Source of the DNA: Saprospirales bacterium
GTDB taxonomy: Bacteria > Bacteroidota > Bacteroidia > Chitinophagales > Saprospiraceae
NCBI GenBank assembly: GCA_016703765.1
Contig: JADJBL010000021.1
Coordinates: forward strand, 21,603-85,602
Reading direction: 5' to 3'
DNA length: 64,000 nucleotides
Made by a program: the position numbers and the translations under genes. The stretch's first letter is position 1; each line of letters starts with the position of its first letter. Below are positions 39,535 to 50,000 of this stretch, in pieces. Below the pieces are notes generated by a model that saw nothing but the letters and a program-made list of their open reading frames with translations, had not been told where the DNA came from and searched no databases.

Positions 39535-40461
39535 ATGAAAAAAAATATACTCCTTACAATTGCCCTCTTTTCTTTTTGGTGGTGCGAAGCCCAGCATACA
39601 GGCCCTTTCGGGCAGGCGGCCGAGTCATTCGGCCTGTACAATCCCGCGGGCCTGGCATTTGAAGAGATGAGGCATGATGGAACGATATTCAACCTCCATA
39701 TTCGGAATCAATGGTGGAACCAGAATTTGCCGGGGCAGCCGACAACGCAAACCCTGACCTGGCTGGAGAACCAGCAAAAACAACTCTTCGGCATCCGGTT
39801 GAACACCGACCAGATCGGGGAAACCAATCGGGTCGGCGTGACCGGACGATACGCCCACGCGGCGGGGAGAGGGTTGAAGATCGGCGTCGGAGCTGGCATA
39901 TACTCCAACAATACCAATGTGGAAAAGCTATACATCTACGACCTCGACGACGAGGTCGCGATGCAGGCGGGTGAAACCCGGGTGCAACTGGAAGCCAGCG
40001 CCGGTATTTTCTACCATTTTTTTGACCCGAACAGAGCCTGGCAATGGTTTGCCGGCGCTTCCTTCCGGCGCTTGTTCTTCATTACCCCTTTGGCCGGCAG
40101 CGAAGGATCCACTCCCGAAAATGACCTTCAGTTGCAGGGGGGGATTTCCCGCGAAAAATGGCTGATTGCCGGCCAGGCCCGCATCAGCTTCCAACAACCC
40201 AGCGCGGCAGATTTCTACCTGCGCCGGTATTTTGCTGGAGAAACAGTATTCCTTGGCCTTCTGGCTACTTCCGATCTGAAGCATCATACGGCCGGTGTGC
40301 AGGCGGGCTACGAATGGCCCCTGAAGTCGGGAGGAAAGCAAAATAACCACTACCTGAATTTCAGCCTCGGGATGAGCAAGCCCCTGTCCCAATACATTGA
40401 CGGGAATAATCTGATCGTTGATTTCAGGGTTGTTTGGTTGTGGGCACATGGGAAGAAATAG
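39535..40461 (+). CDS. PorP/SprF-like outer-membrane protein
   Basis: 308 residues from the ATG at 39535 (MKKNILLTIALFSFWWCEAQ, a signal peptide); earlier in-frame starts lie inside the preceding gene. The mature protein begins FGQAAESFGLYNPAGLAFEE and has amphipathic strands throughout (RVGVTGRYAHAAG, LKIGVGAGIYSNN, QLEASAGIFYHFF, LNFSLGMSKPLSQY). It is more divergent than the PorP/SprF at 30817 and lacks the Cys-Pro tail. Position directly after a type-B cargo gene makes the SprF-like role likely. It is the last gene of the ECF operon. Confidence 0.75.
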   Translation: MKKNILLTIALFSFWWCEAQHTGPFGQAAESFGLYNPAGLAFEEMRHDGTIFNLHIRNQWWNQNLPGQPTTQTLTWLENQQKQLFGIRLNTDQIGETNRVGVTGRYAHAAGRGLKIGVGAGIYSNNTNVEKLYIYDLDDEVAMQAGETRVQLEASAGIFYHFFDPNRAWQWFAGASFRRLFFITPLAGSEGSTPENDLQLQGGISREKWLIAGQARISFQQPSAADFYLRRYFAGETVFLGLLATSDLKHHTAGVQAGYEWPLKSGGKQNNHYLNFSLGMSKPLSQYIDGNNLIVDFRVVWLWAHGKK

Positions 40462-40497
40462 GGCTGAACACAGAAATAATTTTTATTTAAAATTACC

Positions 40498-41618
40498 TCA
40501 CAATTCATACCGATACCCTACCCTCCACACCATCGTCCTGTTAAATGCCTTGTCACCCCCTTCGGTAAAACTGAATTCCGCATTGCGTTCGAGATTCAGC
40601 ATGCCAAGGTGATATCGAGCTTCCAGAAAAACCTTTCCGGGGCCGATGGGGTATGCAGCCTGGGCGCCGAGAAGCAACGCGATATCGAGCCGGTTTCCAA
40701 ATGTGGTCTCCGCGAGCGAAATCTGATCCACAATTTTGGTCCATACCATCCGGGTCTCGTTCTCGCCTGAGCCCTGTGCGACGATCTTTCCGGAAACCGC
40801 GTAACCAAAATTGATGCCTGGCGTTGCCATAACTTCTATTTTGCTTTTGCCCAAAGGGGCTTTATACGTCAGACAAACCGGGATTTCCAGGTACCTGACA
40901 CGCGCATCCGCTTTTGAATAGATTTTCACCCCGCCGGAGTTTGAAGTTTCTTCCACGCGTAAGCCATGTTGGGTAAGGCCGAGTTCGATCTGCCAGCCCA
41001 TTTTTTCGGAAAAAGACTCGCCATATTGAATTCCAAAGGAAGATATATCTGCCGATAAGATCTTTTCACCCAATGCATAGGCGTAATTAAGTTTTTGCCT
41101 GGACCAGCCCTTTCCGGCCGTGATGCCGATGTAATTTCCAGTAGTAGTATTTTCCTTCTCCGATGGCCACAAAGCTGCTTCCGGAAGAACCCTGTTCATT
41201 TGAATGTCGTTGTAACTCTTTACCGCCGCCTTGGCGCGGGCCCTGGCCACAAAACTGTCTATGATTACCCCGTGAGCATCAATCCTGCTCCCGCGATCAT
41301 CGTGGCGCCGGATTCATTGCCGCTTATTCTTTGGGCCAGGCTATATCCCATCAGCCCAAGGCCACCGATTTCAATCCCGATTCCGATGCCGTGGAATGTT
41401 TGATATTGGCCCCATTGGATTTTCACCTGCCGGTCTACCGGTTCCTTCAATAAAATTTCGCGCAACAATGCCGGACGGCTTACATTTTGCTTCTGGTATT
41501 CGAAAAAGGGCTTTCTCTTGCCGATACTGATGGTGTCGGGCTGGATCTGGGCTGTGGCGATAGAGGCAATGACCATCAAAATGGCCGTGAAAATGGAGGA
41601 AATGGCTGTCGTTTTCAT
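40498..41618 (-). CDS. outer-membrane beta-barrel protein (frameshifted)
   Basis: One gene read in two frames. The N-terminal part has signal peptide MKTTAISSIFTAILMVIASI and a Gly-rich hydrophobic run (HGIGIGIEIGGLGLMGYSLA, then AGAGLMLTG), where the frame ends at 41265. Adding one G to the GGGG run there restores LTG-VIIDSFVARARAKAAV and continues into a barrel of the PorT/OMP_b-brl type (YIGITAGKGWSRQKLNYAYA, WQIELGLTQHGLRV, FLEARYHLGMLNLER), ending in an aromatic-rich VWRVGYRYEL. Function unknown. On the minus strand, 42 nt upstream of its ATG, is copy 4 of the GTTGAC-N16-TATTNATG element, so it likely belongs to the ECF regulon. It is convergent with the SprF-like gene. Confidence 0.75.
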
Positions 41619-41659
41619 GATGTGGATAATTTACGGTGAACTAATTCGGTAGTGTCATC

Positions 41660-41689
41660 CATAAATATTCCAATAGAGAAAACGTCAAC
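41660..41689 (-). promoter_or_regulatory. putative ECF-sigma promoter, copy 4
   Basis: On the minus strand GTTGAC (41689-41684), 16 nt, then TATTTATG (41667-41660), followed by GATGAC as in copy 2. It ends 41 nt before the ATG at 41618. Being on the opposite strand with exactly the same spacing makes chance less likely. Confidence 0.65.
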
Positions 41690-41718
41690 CATTTTTTTTT
41701 AAAATCAAATTAATTTAC

Positions 41719-44700
41719 TCATTGTATAATCACCTTTTGATAAACCACCCTGCCTTCCGAACGACCCCGCAATAAATATACCGATGCCGGAAAGTTCCCG
41801 AAATCAAATGCCTCGGTCAAGGTACCTGTTTGGAAGCTGCATGATCTGGCGCCAACCATTTCTCCGGCCAGGTTAAACAATTCGAAATCAACCCGTTCAG
41901 ACGGCATGCCGCTCATGTGGACGGTGAAAGCCCCGTCGTTGGGATTGGGATATAGGCTAAATATTTTCACCCAGTTCAAGTCATCCGTGCCGACGATGAT
42001 CGTTACTGTTTGCTGCACGGAGCGACTACAATACTCATTGAAGGCAATCAGGGTTACAGTATAGTTGCCGGCATTCGGGTAGTCGTGTAAAGGATCTATT
42101 TCCGTACTCGTGGCCCCATCGCCGAAATCCCAGAAATAAGTGTCCGAATTTTCGCTGTCATTCTCGAAAAACACCGTGTTGCCGACGGGATTAAAAGAGA
42201 AATCCGGGAGCGGAGGCTCACCCACTTCGATGTAATCAATAAGCGTCGTGGTGTTGCTCCCCACGGCATTCGTCGCCACCAGGGTAACCGGGAAAATGCC
42301 CGGGGAGTTGTAGGTCACCATCGGATGTTGTTCTGTGGATGCCCCCGGTATTCCCCCCTGAAATGTCCAGGACCAGGAGCTTGGATCGCCTTCAGATTGG
42401 TCAATGAATTGGACCGTAAAAGGTATGCATCCTTTAACGGCATCAGCATGGAATATTGCCGTTGGTGGGGTCAGAATGTCGATCGTTTGAGTGAATAATA
42501 CGGTACCGCAGGCATTGGTAGCGGCAAGGGTCACGAGATAAGTCCCCCCCGTGGCGTATACATGCGTGGGGTTCTCTTCCGTACTGGTCGAGCCGTCGCC
42601 GAAATTCCAGAGCCAGGAGGTGGCATTGGTGGATGTGTTGGAAAAGCTGACCGAAAGGCCGTTCTCCATGGCGGTAAATCCAGCTGTCGGCAGGGGATGG
42701 ACCACGATGATGTCGGTCTTGGTCGTCGAAACCGATCCCGCCACATTACTCGCTGTAAGGCTTACGGAATAGACGCCCGGGGTATGGTAGGTCACCACCG
42801 GATTTTGTAGCGAAGAGGAGGAAGGCGTACCGCCGGGAAACGACCATTGGAACACAGTGGCGTTGGGAGATGAAGCATTGGTAAACTGCACCGTGAGCGG
42901 CTGGCACCCTTCTCCGTTGGTAAAGGTAAAATCGGCCACGGCCGGCGGAGTGACTGTCACCAGATTCCCGATCTCGTAGCTGCCCGTGTCGGTGCCGTCG
43001 TTATCGGTTGCCAGCACGGTATACACGCCGGGCATGGGCAATGTGAAGTTCACGACCTCCGCTATGGTGGCGCCGACGTCCTGGATCAAAATCTGTCCCA
43101 GGGGATTGTATAGTTGTACGCGCGGGCTGATGGCGGCGGTGATTTCTTTCATTTCAAAACTGACGACGTTGCCCATATTCCCTGAAAACACAAACACATC
43201 GGAGGCGGCGGGCTGGTCGAAGGTCTGGGTAGTGAAGGCGCCCAGTGGCAGAGCCGTTGCGTTGAAGCCCGGATTGAGCTTTTGAATCGAAAAGCCGAAA
43301 CTTCCGGTATCGTCGCCTTCGTATTCCATGAAGACTACCTTGTGCAGCCCTGTGGGCAGGATTTTATCTATCCGCACCATCGCTCCGGGGGCGCCGATGG
43401 TGTCGGCTACCAGTTGACCCAGGGCATTGTATATCTCGATGACCATCCGGAATGCCGGTCCGGCCCCTTTCGCCTGGCACATGATCGCGTCGCCCGGACC
43501 GGCGTCCAGTAAGTAGTGTTTCATCTCCACCCGCTTGGTGATCGAAGGCAGGGCGTTGGTGTTGTAGGCCAGGTTGTCGCCGCAGCCCACGTCTCGCAAA
43601 TTCTCAAATGCCACAGCAATATTTCCAGTGTGTGTGCCGCCCTGGTCCATTACCACCAGCGTGTAATCGCCCGCTGCCAAGGGTCCGAGGTTGAAACGTC
43701 TGGAGTCGCCGTTGGCAATGGGTGTTACGCTTACCGGGGCCCCGTTCGGGCCGTATAGTTCTCCTTTCACCACTATATCGTTGTTTTCGTCGATCAACCG
43801 GATGATGCCCCTGAAATTGGACTCTGCCTGGAAATGAAATGTCTTCATGGCGCCGGGCAGAGGCAGAAGCGCAGTGGACGTATTGGCAATGCAAGTCAGC
43901 TCTGGACCACAGGTGAGCCCAGCGCCGACATATTGGTATGATAGGAAATAACTGCCCGTTTCGTTGAGCCCCTGGTCTGATACGACCAGCAGGTATTGAC
44001 CCGAAGCGGTGAGTGGCGGAAGGCTTACCACCCCGCTCACCAAACCGGCCGTCTGCACGAATGCGCCTGTCGTTGCTTCATAAAGGTCAAAACGCAGGTC
44101 GAGCACGAGGGTGGTGGGTATGCCGCGCAATAGGAGGGATTGATTGGGCGGAAGGTCGATGGCATAGGCGTGCATTTCGGCGGTTCGGGTCAGGGAGGCC
44201 AGGAAGGTTTCCCCGCATTCGTCGAGAATGGAATCCGCGCAATCGGGGTCGACCAATTGCCAGGAGAAGCCGTAGGCGCCGGTAGAAGTGCCGTTGGTGG
44301 CGGTAAATATCGCGAAATAGTTTCCGCTTGCCGGCAACTGCCATTGTTGCTGGATGATGTTGTTGGTGGTTTCAAAGGTCGCGAGCAGATTTCCGTTCTC
44401 GCCGTAGATGGCCAACCTGCCGGTAAAGGAGGATGAGTACACGTTGAGCAACGTTGTCTGACCGGCTTGACCGGCGAGAAGGTAGGCGTCCATTTCTGCC
44501 AGAAATCCGATAGTCGCGGCCGTGTCGAGGGTGCAGGAGAACGGAGCAACACAACCAGCAGCCAATGCCTGGATGGACAGTCCGTAGTTGCCGGTGTTGG
44601 ATCCGTCTTGATCGTTGAAAATCAGGAAGAAGGTATCGGTGGCAACGGCTGTATAGGTCATTTCGAGGTAACCGTTGAAGGGGAAAATTTCTACATAGTC

Positions 44701-46905
44701 AGGGTCTTCTTTGCGGAAAATCCTGATTTCCGGTTCAAAGGAGGAAGTGGTTTCACTGGAGCGGATGAGCACTTTTTGTCCTTGTTCCGCTGTAAACCAG
44801 TAACCGTCTATTTCTGCTTCGTTGGCGATGGATATGCCTACGTCTCCGCTGCAAGCCAATGGTTGGGTACAACTGGTGCGGAGGATTTGGGCTGAAATGG
44901 AATAATCCCCGGTGTTGTTGCCGTTGTCGTCCATGAGGACCAGGTAGAAGGGGCCATTGGTGGGCAGCGGGTAAGGGCCGAAGGAAATATAACCTGAGGG
45001 GTCCGCCGTGATATTTTGGAGAGGTGCGGCTCCTGCAGGGCCATACATTTCGAGCTGCAAGTCGGGTGAAAAATCGCTGTTTGCATGTATGATTACCCTG
45101 TCGCCTTGCTGGGCATCGAAGTAATATGCGTCCATTTCGGCGAGTTTTTCGATAGTGGTGGTAAGGTCGCCGTCGCAGGTGATGGCCTGAGAACAGGCCG
45201 TGTCAAGGATTTGAAAGGAAATGCTGTAATCGCCGGTGAATCCTCCGCTATTATCCATAGCGACGATAAAGTAAACGCCGTCGGCCGGCAGGGTAAAAGC
45301 GCCGATTCGGGCCAGGCCGTAAGTGGGACCGGTGTCTTGCGCCAGCGGATCAACGCCTGTAGGGCCGTAGAGTTCAAGGCGCGCGGTAATGGATAGTTCA
45401 CCTTCCATACGCAGGATGATGCGCTGCCCCATTTGGCCGGTGAAGTGGAAGCCATCCATTTCGGCATTGTTGATCAGAGAAAGTCCGAGGTCTGCATTGC
45501 AGTTGATGACCTGAGAACAGGCCGTGTCGAGGAATTGCAGGGAAATGCCGTAATCGGCTTTGAATCCTCCGCTATTGTCCATAGCGACGATAAAGTAATC
45601 GCCGTCGGCCGGCAGGGTAAAAGCGCCGATTCGGGCCAGGCCGTAAGTGGGTCCGGTGTCTTGCGCCAGCGGATCTACGCCTGTAGGGCCATAGAGTTCA
45701 AGGCGCGCGGTAACGGATAGTTCACCTTCCATACGCACGATAATGCGCTGCCCCATTTGGCCGGTGAAGTGGAAGCCATCCATTTCGGCATTGTTGACCA
45801 GAGAAGGTCCGAGGTCTGCATTGCAGTTGATGGCCTGAGAACAGGCCGTGTCGAGGAATTGCAGGGAAATGCCGTAATCGGCTTTGAATCCTCCGCTATT
45901 GTCCATAGCGAGGATAAAGTAAACGCCGTCGGCAGGCAGGGTAAAAGCGCCGGTTTCGCCGATTCGGGCCAGGCCGTAGGTGGGTCCGGTGTCTTGCGCC
46001 AGGGGATCGGCGCCTGTAGGGCCGTAGAGTTCAAGGCGCGCGGTAACGGATAGTTCACCTTCCATACGCAGGATGATGCGCTGCCCCATTTGGCCGGTGA
46101 AGTGGAAGCCATCCATTTCGGCATTGTTGATCAGAGAAAGTCCGAGGTCTGCATTGCAGTTGATGGCCTGAGAACAGGCCGTGTCGAGGATTTGAAGAGA
46201 AATGCCGTAATCGCCGGTGAATCCTCCGGTATTGTCCATAGCGACGATGAAGTAAACGCCGTCACCCGGCAGGGTAAAGGCGCCGGTTTCGCCGATTCGG
46301 GCCAGGCCGTAAGTGGGGCCTGTGTCTTGCGCCAGCGGATCAACGCCTGAAGGGCCATAGAGTTCAAGGTGCGCGGTAATGGATAGTTCACCTTCCATAC
46401 GCACGATGATGCGCTGCCCCATTTGGCCGGTAAAGTGGAAGCAATCCATTTCGGCTAGATCGACAAGGGAAAGTGTAAGGTCTTCGTTGCAGGAAATGGA
46501 ACTATTTGAACAATCTTCCCTTAGGAATTGGAGAGAAATCCCGTATGTGCCGGTAAAATTGCCGCTATTATCTGAAACCCGGATTATGTAGGTTCCTGTT
46601 GTCGGCAATGAATACGCCCCAATTCGAGCTAACCCAAATGTTGGAGCAGTCTGAGTAGTCAGGATGTTACCGCCGGGCCCCAATAAGGTGATTTTGGGCG
46701 TAATGGACAATTCCCCCTGCACTCGAATGATTATTCGTTCCCCTGCCGTTCCGGAGAATGCGTACTCATCTACCTCCATGGGAGCGCTCAGAGATGCAGA
46801 AATATCCTCATTGCATCCAATGGGAACGGCGTCGGCCCGGAGGATAAGGGATGTAGAAAGGGAGATGACAAATACCGTGAGTGTGTAAAAGAGGTTGGTT
46901 TTCAT
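41719..46905 (-). CDS. giant PPC-module and PKD T9SS surface protein
   Basis: 1728 residues, intact frame, with signal peptide MKTNLFYTLTVFVISLSTSLILRADA. About twelve modules of 105-115 residues follow, each with C-x-x-x-x-x-C, E-M/I-D-x-F/Y-x-F-x-G-Q, R-I-I-V/L-R-x-E, L-Y-G-P and D-x-x-G-F/N-x-x-D-Y-G/S-I-S-x-Q. This is a pre-peptidase-C-like beta-sandwich pattern. Modules 2-5 are nearly identical even in DNA. Four PKD domains follow (WSFPGGTPSSS, WLWNFGDGST, WSWTFQGGIPG, YFWDFGDGAT), then a type-A T9SS domain (FSLYPNPNDGAFTVHM ... FPASVYLLRGR). Probably a long surface fibre or adhesin. A GTTGACCTTT motif lies upstream at 46950-46941 on the minus strand but lacks the second box at N16. It is a tandem paralogue of the gene at 47007-50910. 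Confidence 0.85.
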   Translation of the reverse strand: MKTNLFYTLTVFVISLSTSLILRADAVPIGCNEDISASLSAPMEVDEYAFSGTAGERIIIRVQGELSITPKITLLGPGGNILTTQTAPTFGLARIGAYSLPTTGTYIIRVSDNSGNFTGTYGISLQFLREDCSNSSISCNEDLTLSLVDLAEMDCFHFTGQMGQRIIVRMEGELSITAHLELYGPSGVDPLAQDTGPTYGLARIGETGAFTLPGDGVYFIVAMDNTGGFTGDYGISLQILDTACSQAINCNADLGLSLINNAEMDGFHFTGQMGQRIILRMEGELSVTARLELYGPTGADPLAQDTGPTYGLARIGETGAFTLPADGVYFILAMDNSGGFKADYGISLQFLDTACSQAINCNADLGPSLVNNAEMDGFHFTGQMGQRIIVRMEGELSVTARLELYGPTGVDPLAQDTGPTYGLARIGAFTLPADGDYFIVAMDNSGGFKADYGISLQFLDTACSQVINCNADLGLSLINNAEMDGFHFTGQMGQRIILRMEGELSITARLELYGPTGVDPLAQDTGPTYGLARIGAFTLPADGVYFIVAMDNSGGFTGDYSISFQILDTACSQAITCDGDLTTTIEKLAEMDAYYFDAQQGDRVIIHANSDFSPDLQLEMYGPAGAAPLQNITADPSGYISFGPYPLPTNGPFYLVLMDDNGNNTGDYSISAQILRTSCTQPLACSGDVGISIANEAEIDGYWFTAEQGQKVLIRSSETTSSFEPEIRIFRKEDPDYVEIFPFNGYLEMTYTAVATDTFFLIFNDQDGSNTGNYGLSIQALAAGCVAPFSCTLDTAATIGFLAEMDAYLLAGQAGQTTLLNVYSSSFTGRLAIYGENGNLLATFETTNNIIQQQWQLPASGNYFAIFTATNGTSTGAYGFSWQLVDPDCADSILDECGETFLASLTRTAEMHAYAIDLPPNQSLLLRGIPTTLVLDLRFDLYEATTGAFVQTAGLVSGVVSLPPLTASGQYLLVVSDQGLNETGSYFLSYQYVGAGLTCGPELTCIANTSTALLPLPGAMKTFHFQAESNFRGIIRLIDENNDIVVKGELYGPNGAPVSVTPIANGDSRRFNLGPLAAGDYTLVVMDQGGTHTGNIAVAFENLRDVGCGDNLAYNTNALPSITKRVEMKHYLLDAGPGDAIMCQAKGAGPAFRMVIEIYNALGQLVADTIGAPGAMVRIDKILPTGLHKVVFMEYEGDDTGSFGFSIQKLNPGFNATALPLGAFTTQTFDQPAASDVFVFSGNMGNVVSFEMKEITAAISPRVQLYNPLGQILIQDVGATIAEVVNFTLPMPGVYTVLATDNDGTDTGSYEIGNLVTVTPPAVADFTFTNGEGCQPLTVQFTNASSPNATVFQWSFPGGTPSSSSLQNPVVTYHTPGVYSVSLTASNVAGSVSTTKTDIIVVHPLPTAGFTAMENGLSVSFSNTSTNATSWLWNFGDGSTSTEENPTHVYATGGTYLVTLAATNACGTVLFTQTIDILTPPTAIFHADAVKGCIPFTVQFIDQSEGDPSSWSWTFQGGIPGASTEQHPMVTYNSPGIFPVTLVATNAVGSNTTTLIDYIEVGEPPLPDFSFNPVGNTVFFENDSENSDTYFWDFGDGATSTEIDPLHDYPNAGNYTVTLIAFNEYCSRSVQQTVTIIVGTDDLNWVKIFSLYPNPNDGAFTVHMSGMPSERVDFELFNLAGEMVGARSCSFQTGTLTEAFDFGNFPASVYLLRGRSEGRVVYQKVIIQ
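45180..46480 (-). repeat. near-identical tandem coding repeats
   Basis: Equivalent points (GCGCTGCCCCATTTGGCCGG) fall at 45421, 45745, 46078 and 46411, giving unit lengths of 324, 333 and 333 bp. The 9-bp difference is three residues (ETG in GETGAF). Sequence between units differs at only scattered bases, which indicates recent duplication or gene conversion. Repeat-number variation between strains, or assembly collapse, is possible here. Confidence 0.85.
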
Positions 46906-47006
46906 TGTGTAGGCTTTTCATTATATGCATCTCCCTTTCCAAAGGTCAACACGAGGTCGTTCACTTTTTTCGAATTAGCACGAAAGCGGCTTAGTAATAG
47001 TTCAGA

Positions 47007-50000
47007 TTATTCCGTTTTCACGACCATCCCCCAAACCACCCCCCATCCCATCTCCACTTTCAACCAAATAAACCCCGCCGAAACTCCCGACAAATCCTTA
47101 CCCAAAGCGTGCTCCCCGGCCGCCAAATCCTCTTCCCAGACCATCGCCGGCTGTCCTGCGGCGTCGAGGAGGGTGATGCGGACCGGCGAGGCCTCCGGAA
47201 GCTCCAGTTGAATGGTAAGCAAGCCTTGCACCGGGTTGGGGCTCAGGCTCCAGTTCAGATCGGGCGCGGGAAAGTCCCTCGTGCCGATGACCAGGTCGAT
47301 GAGTATTTCGAAATCGCCGGGCTCGCAGCCGGTTTGGTCCATGCAGACCAGGGTGTAGGTCCCGCTTTCGGGGAGGGAGATGTCCGCGATCGAGGCCGTT
47401 TCGGGATCGCTGTCCTGATCGATCAGCGTCCCATCCGGGTCGTAAAGGGCAAAACGGGGCGCCACATCCGACCCGGCGCTCGTCATTTGTGCGGAGAGGG
47501 TAGAGCCCTGGGTGGCGGTAAAGGTGTAGCCGATCATTTCGCCGGGCAGGCTCAAGGACCCGTTTTGCGCCACGCCCGACTGCAAAACCGCCGCATTTTC
47601 CCCCGGGTTGATCTTTACGACCGACATCCCCGTCTCGTTGCCCAATTCGATCAGCTCCGTGCGGGCGATCAGGGTAAAAGGCCCCGTGCCGGGCAATTCG
47701 AGTTCCAGAGGCTCTGTTTCCGGGAGGAGTTCCTGCATGATGAAATTGGCGTTGGGATCGTAGATCTCCAGGACCACATCCGTTGCGGCTCCGCAATTGG
47801 TAGAGCGAAGGAACACCTTTTCTCCGAGCTCCCCCTCGAACCGCCAGGCGTGCATCTCCCCGTGGTGATCGAAGGGGAAGACCCCGGTTTCGTTGTACTG
47901 GAGTAGGTCGGAGCAAGTCGCTTCGAAAACCCGGATCAGGGATAAGCCCAAAGGTCCATCCGGCAATTCTCCGGAAACGCTCGTCAGGATCAGCGAATAT
48001 TGGCCGCTGCCAGCAGTGAAATAGCTCACCTGCGGGAAAATGCCCGACTCGATCTCTACGAGCTCGAACTGCGGGTCGTACAATTCCAGCTTGAGCTCTT
48101 CCGCCTCCGTTTCTTCCCGCACGTCGATCAGGATCTCTTCTCCATCCTCCGCGGCAAAGGCGTATAATTTCATTTCTCCCCGATGCAACAATTCGCTTTC
48201 CTGCCCTGCATTACAGGCCAGGGTTTCCGCACAGCCCCCGTCCAATGATTGCAGGGATATCCCAAATCCGCTGCTTTGAGCCCCCTCCTGATCCCGCAGG
48301 ATCAGGTAATACCTTCCCGCCGGCAGCACGTCGTCCTCGCCGCTGAGCCTGAGTAGGTCGTTCCCGGCGATTTGCACCGGCTCAAGCGTGCCGTCTTCCC
48401 GGAGCAGTTCCAACTCGGTGGAAAAATCGGCCAGCTCGGGCTTGACCTGTATCAGCACCCGCTCGGGCGAAAGCAATTCGAAAAAATACACTGCCATGCC
48501 TCCCAGGGTCGATACGCTATCTGTCAGGGCCGACAAGCAGTTGAGAGGGGTGGCGCAATTTTCCTGCAAAACCTGGCCCGAAATGCCGTATTCGGCGTCG
48601 GGTCCGGATTCCCTGGCATAGACCAGGAGGTAATGGGTTCCGGTCTCATCTGCCGTGAGCGGACCGATACGGGCCAATCCGCCGTTTCCGGAGTCGAGGG
48701 TCTGGAAGGGCTCGCTGTCGCCGGGGCGGTACAGTTCAAGGGTTACGTCCCCCACATTTCCATCGCCTTTGTATTGAAACAGGTAGGAGGCGCCCTCCGG
48801 CACTTCCATCGAAAAGGCGTCGATCTCGAGGGCCTGACTGAACGTGGCGTGCACGTCGGCCCCGCAATCGAGTTGCTGGCTGCAATCGGGCCGTATCAAT
48901 TGTAGGGCCAGGGCGAAATCGCCGGTATGGGATCCCTGTTCGTCCATGAGCACGACCGTGTGGAGGCCGGTTTGTTCGATGGGAATGGCGCCCAGTTTTT
49001 CGGGGCCCGAGTCCAGGGTATAGGCCGTCACCGTGCCGTCGGGTTGAAACAACTCGACCCGGAGGTCGAAGGAGAAGCCCGACCAGTCCAGCCAAAACAG
49101 GAGCTGGTCTCCGTCGGTGGCGGGGAAGGAGAAAGCCTCCATCGCCGCCGGCTCCGCAATCGCTCCCGTGGCGGCGGAGCTACAGGAGAGGGCAGGGGGA
49201 CAGCCTTCCTCCAGGACCTGAACAGAGATCCCGTAGCTATCCTGATAGTTGCCCTCGTTTTCCATGGCCAGCAGCGTATAGACGCCCGCGGGCAAGCCGG
49301 CAAGGGCGTCGATCCGTGCGGGGACGTCTCCGCCGGTGTTGCTGGAAAACACGAGTTGCCCAGCGGGATCGTACAATTCCATCCGGGGGTCGAGCTGGTT
49401 GGATTCGGCGATCATGCGAAGGATGAATCTGCCCCCCTCCGGCACGTCGAAGGAGTAGGCGTCCATTTCTCCGAAAAGATCCAGCGCGCCGGCGAGGTCC
49501 TGTCCGCAATCCAGCGCAAGGGCGCAGGAGGGTTGGAGAACCTGTACCGAAATGCCGTAATCATTGATATTGTCGCCTTCGTTTTCCATGGCCAGCAGGG
49601 TATAGACGCCGGCCTGGAGTGCGCCGAAGGCATTGATCCGGGCGGCGGTATTGCCCCCCGTGCTGTCGGCGTAAACGAGCAGGCCGTTTGGGTCGTAGAG
49701 TTCTATTTGGGGATCGAAAACGAAAGCTCCCCGATCATCCGGACCACGAGCCGCTCATCGGCAGCTACCTCGATGGAGTAGGCGTCCATTTGGGAGAGAG
49801 GTGATCCAGGGAGCCGGCCAGATCGCCGTCGCAGGAGATGGGTAGCGTGCAGCCGGAGTTGAGAACCTGGATGGAAAGCCCGTAGGCGCCCAGGAAATTG
49901 CCTTCGTTCTCCATAGCCAGGATCGTGTAAACGCCGGGCTGCAGCACGGTGGAAGAATGGATCCTCGCGGGGGCATTGCCGTCTGTGTTATGGGCCTGAA

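Noticed and set aside
45180..46480. Regularly spaced repeats resembling a CRISPR-type array
   Set aside because: Units are 324-333 bp, in frame, and encode protein modules; there are no short repeats with unique spacers.
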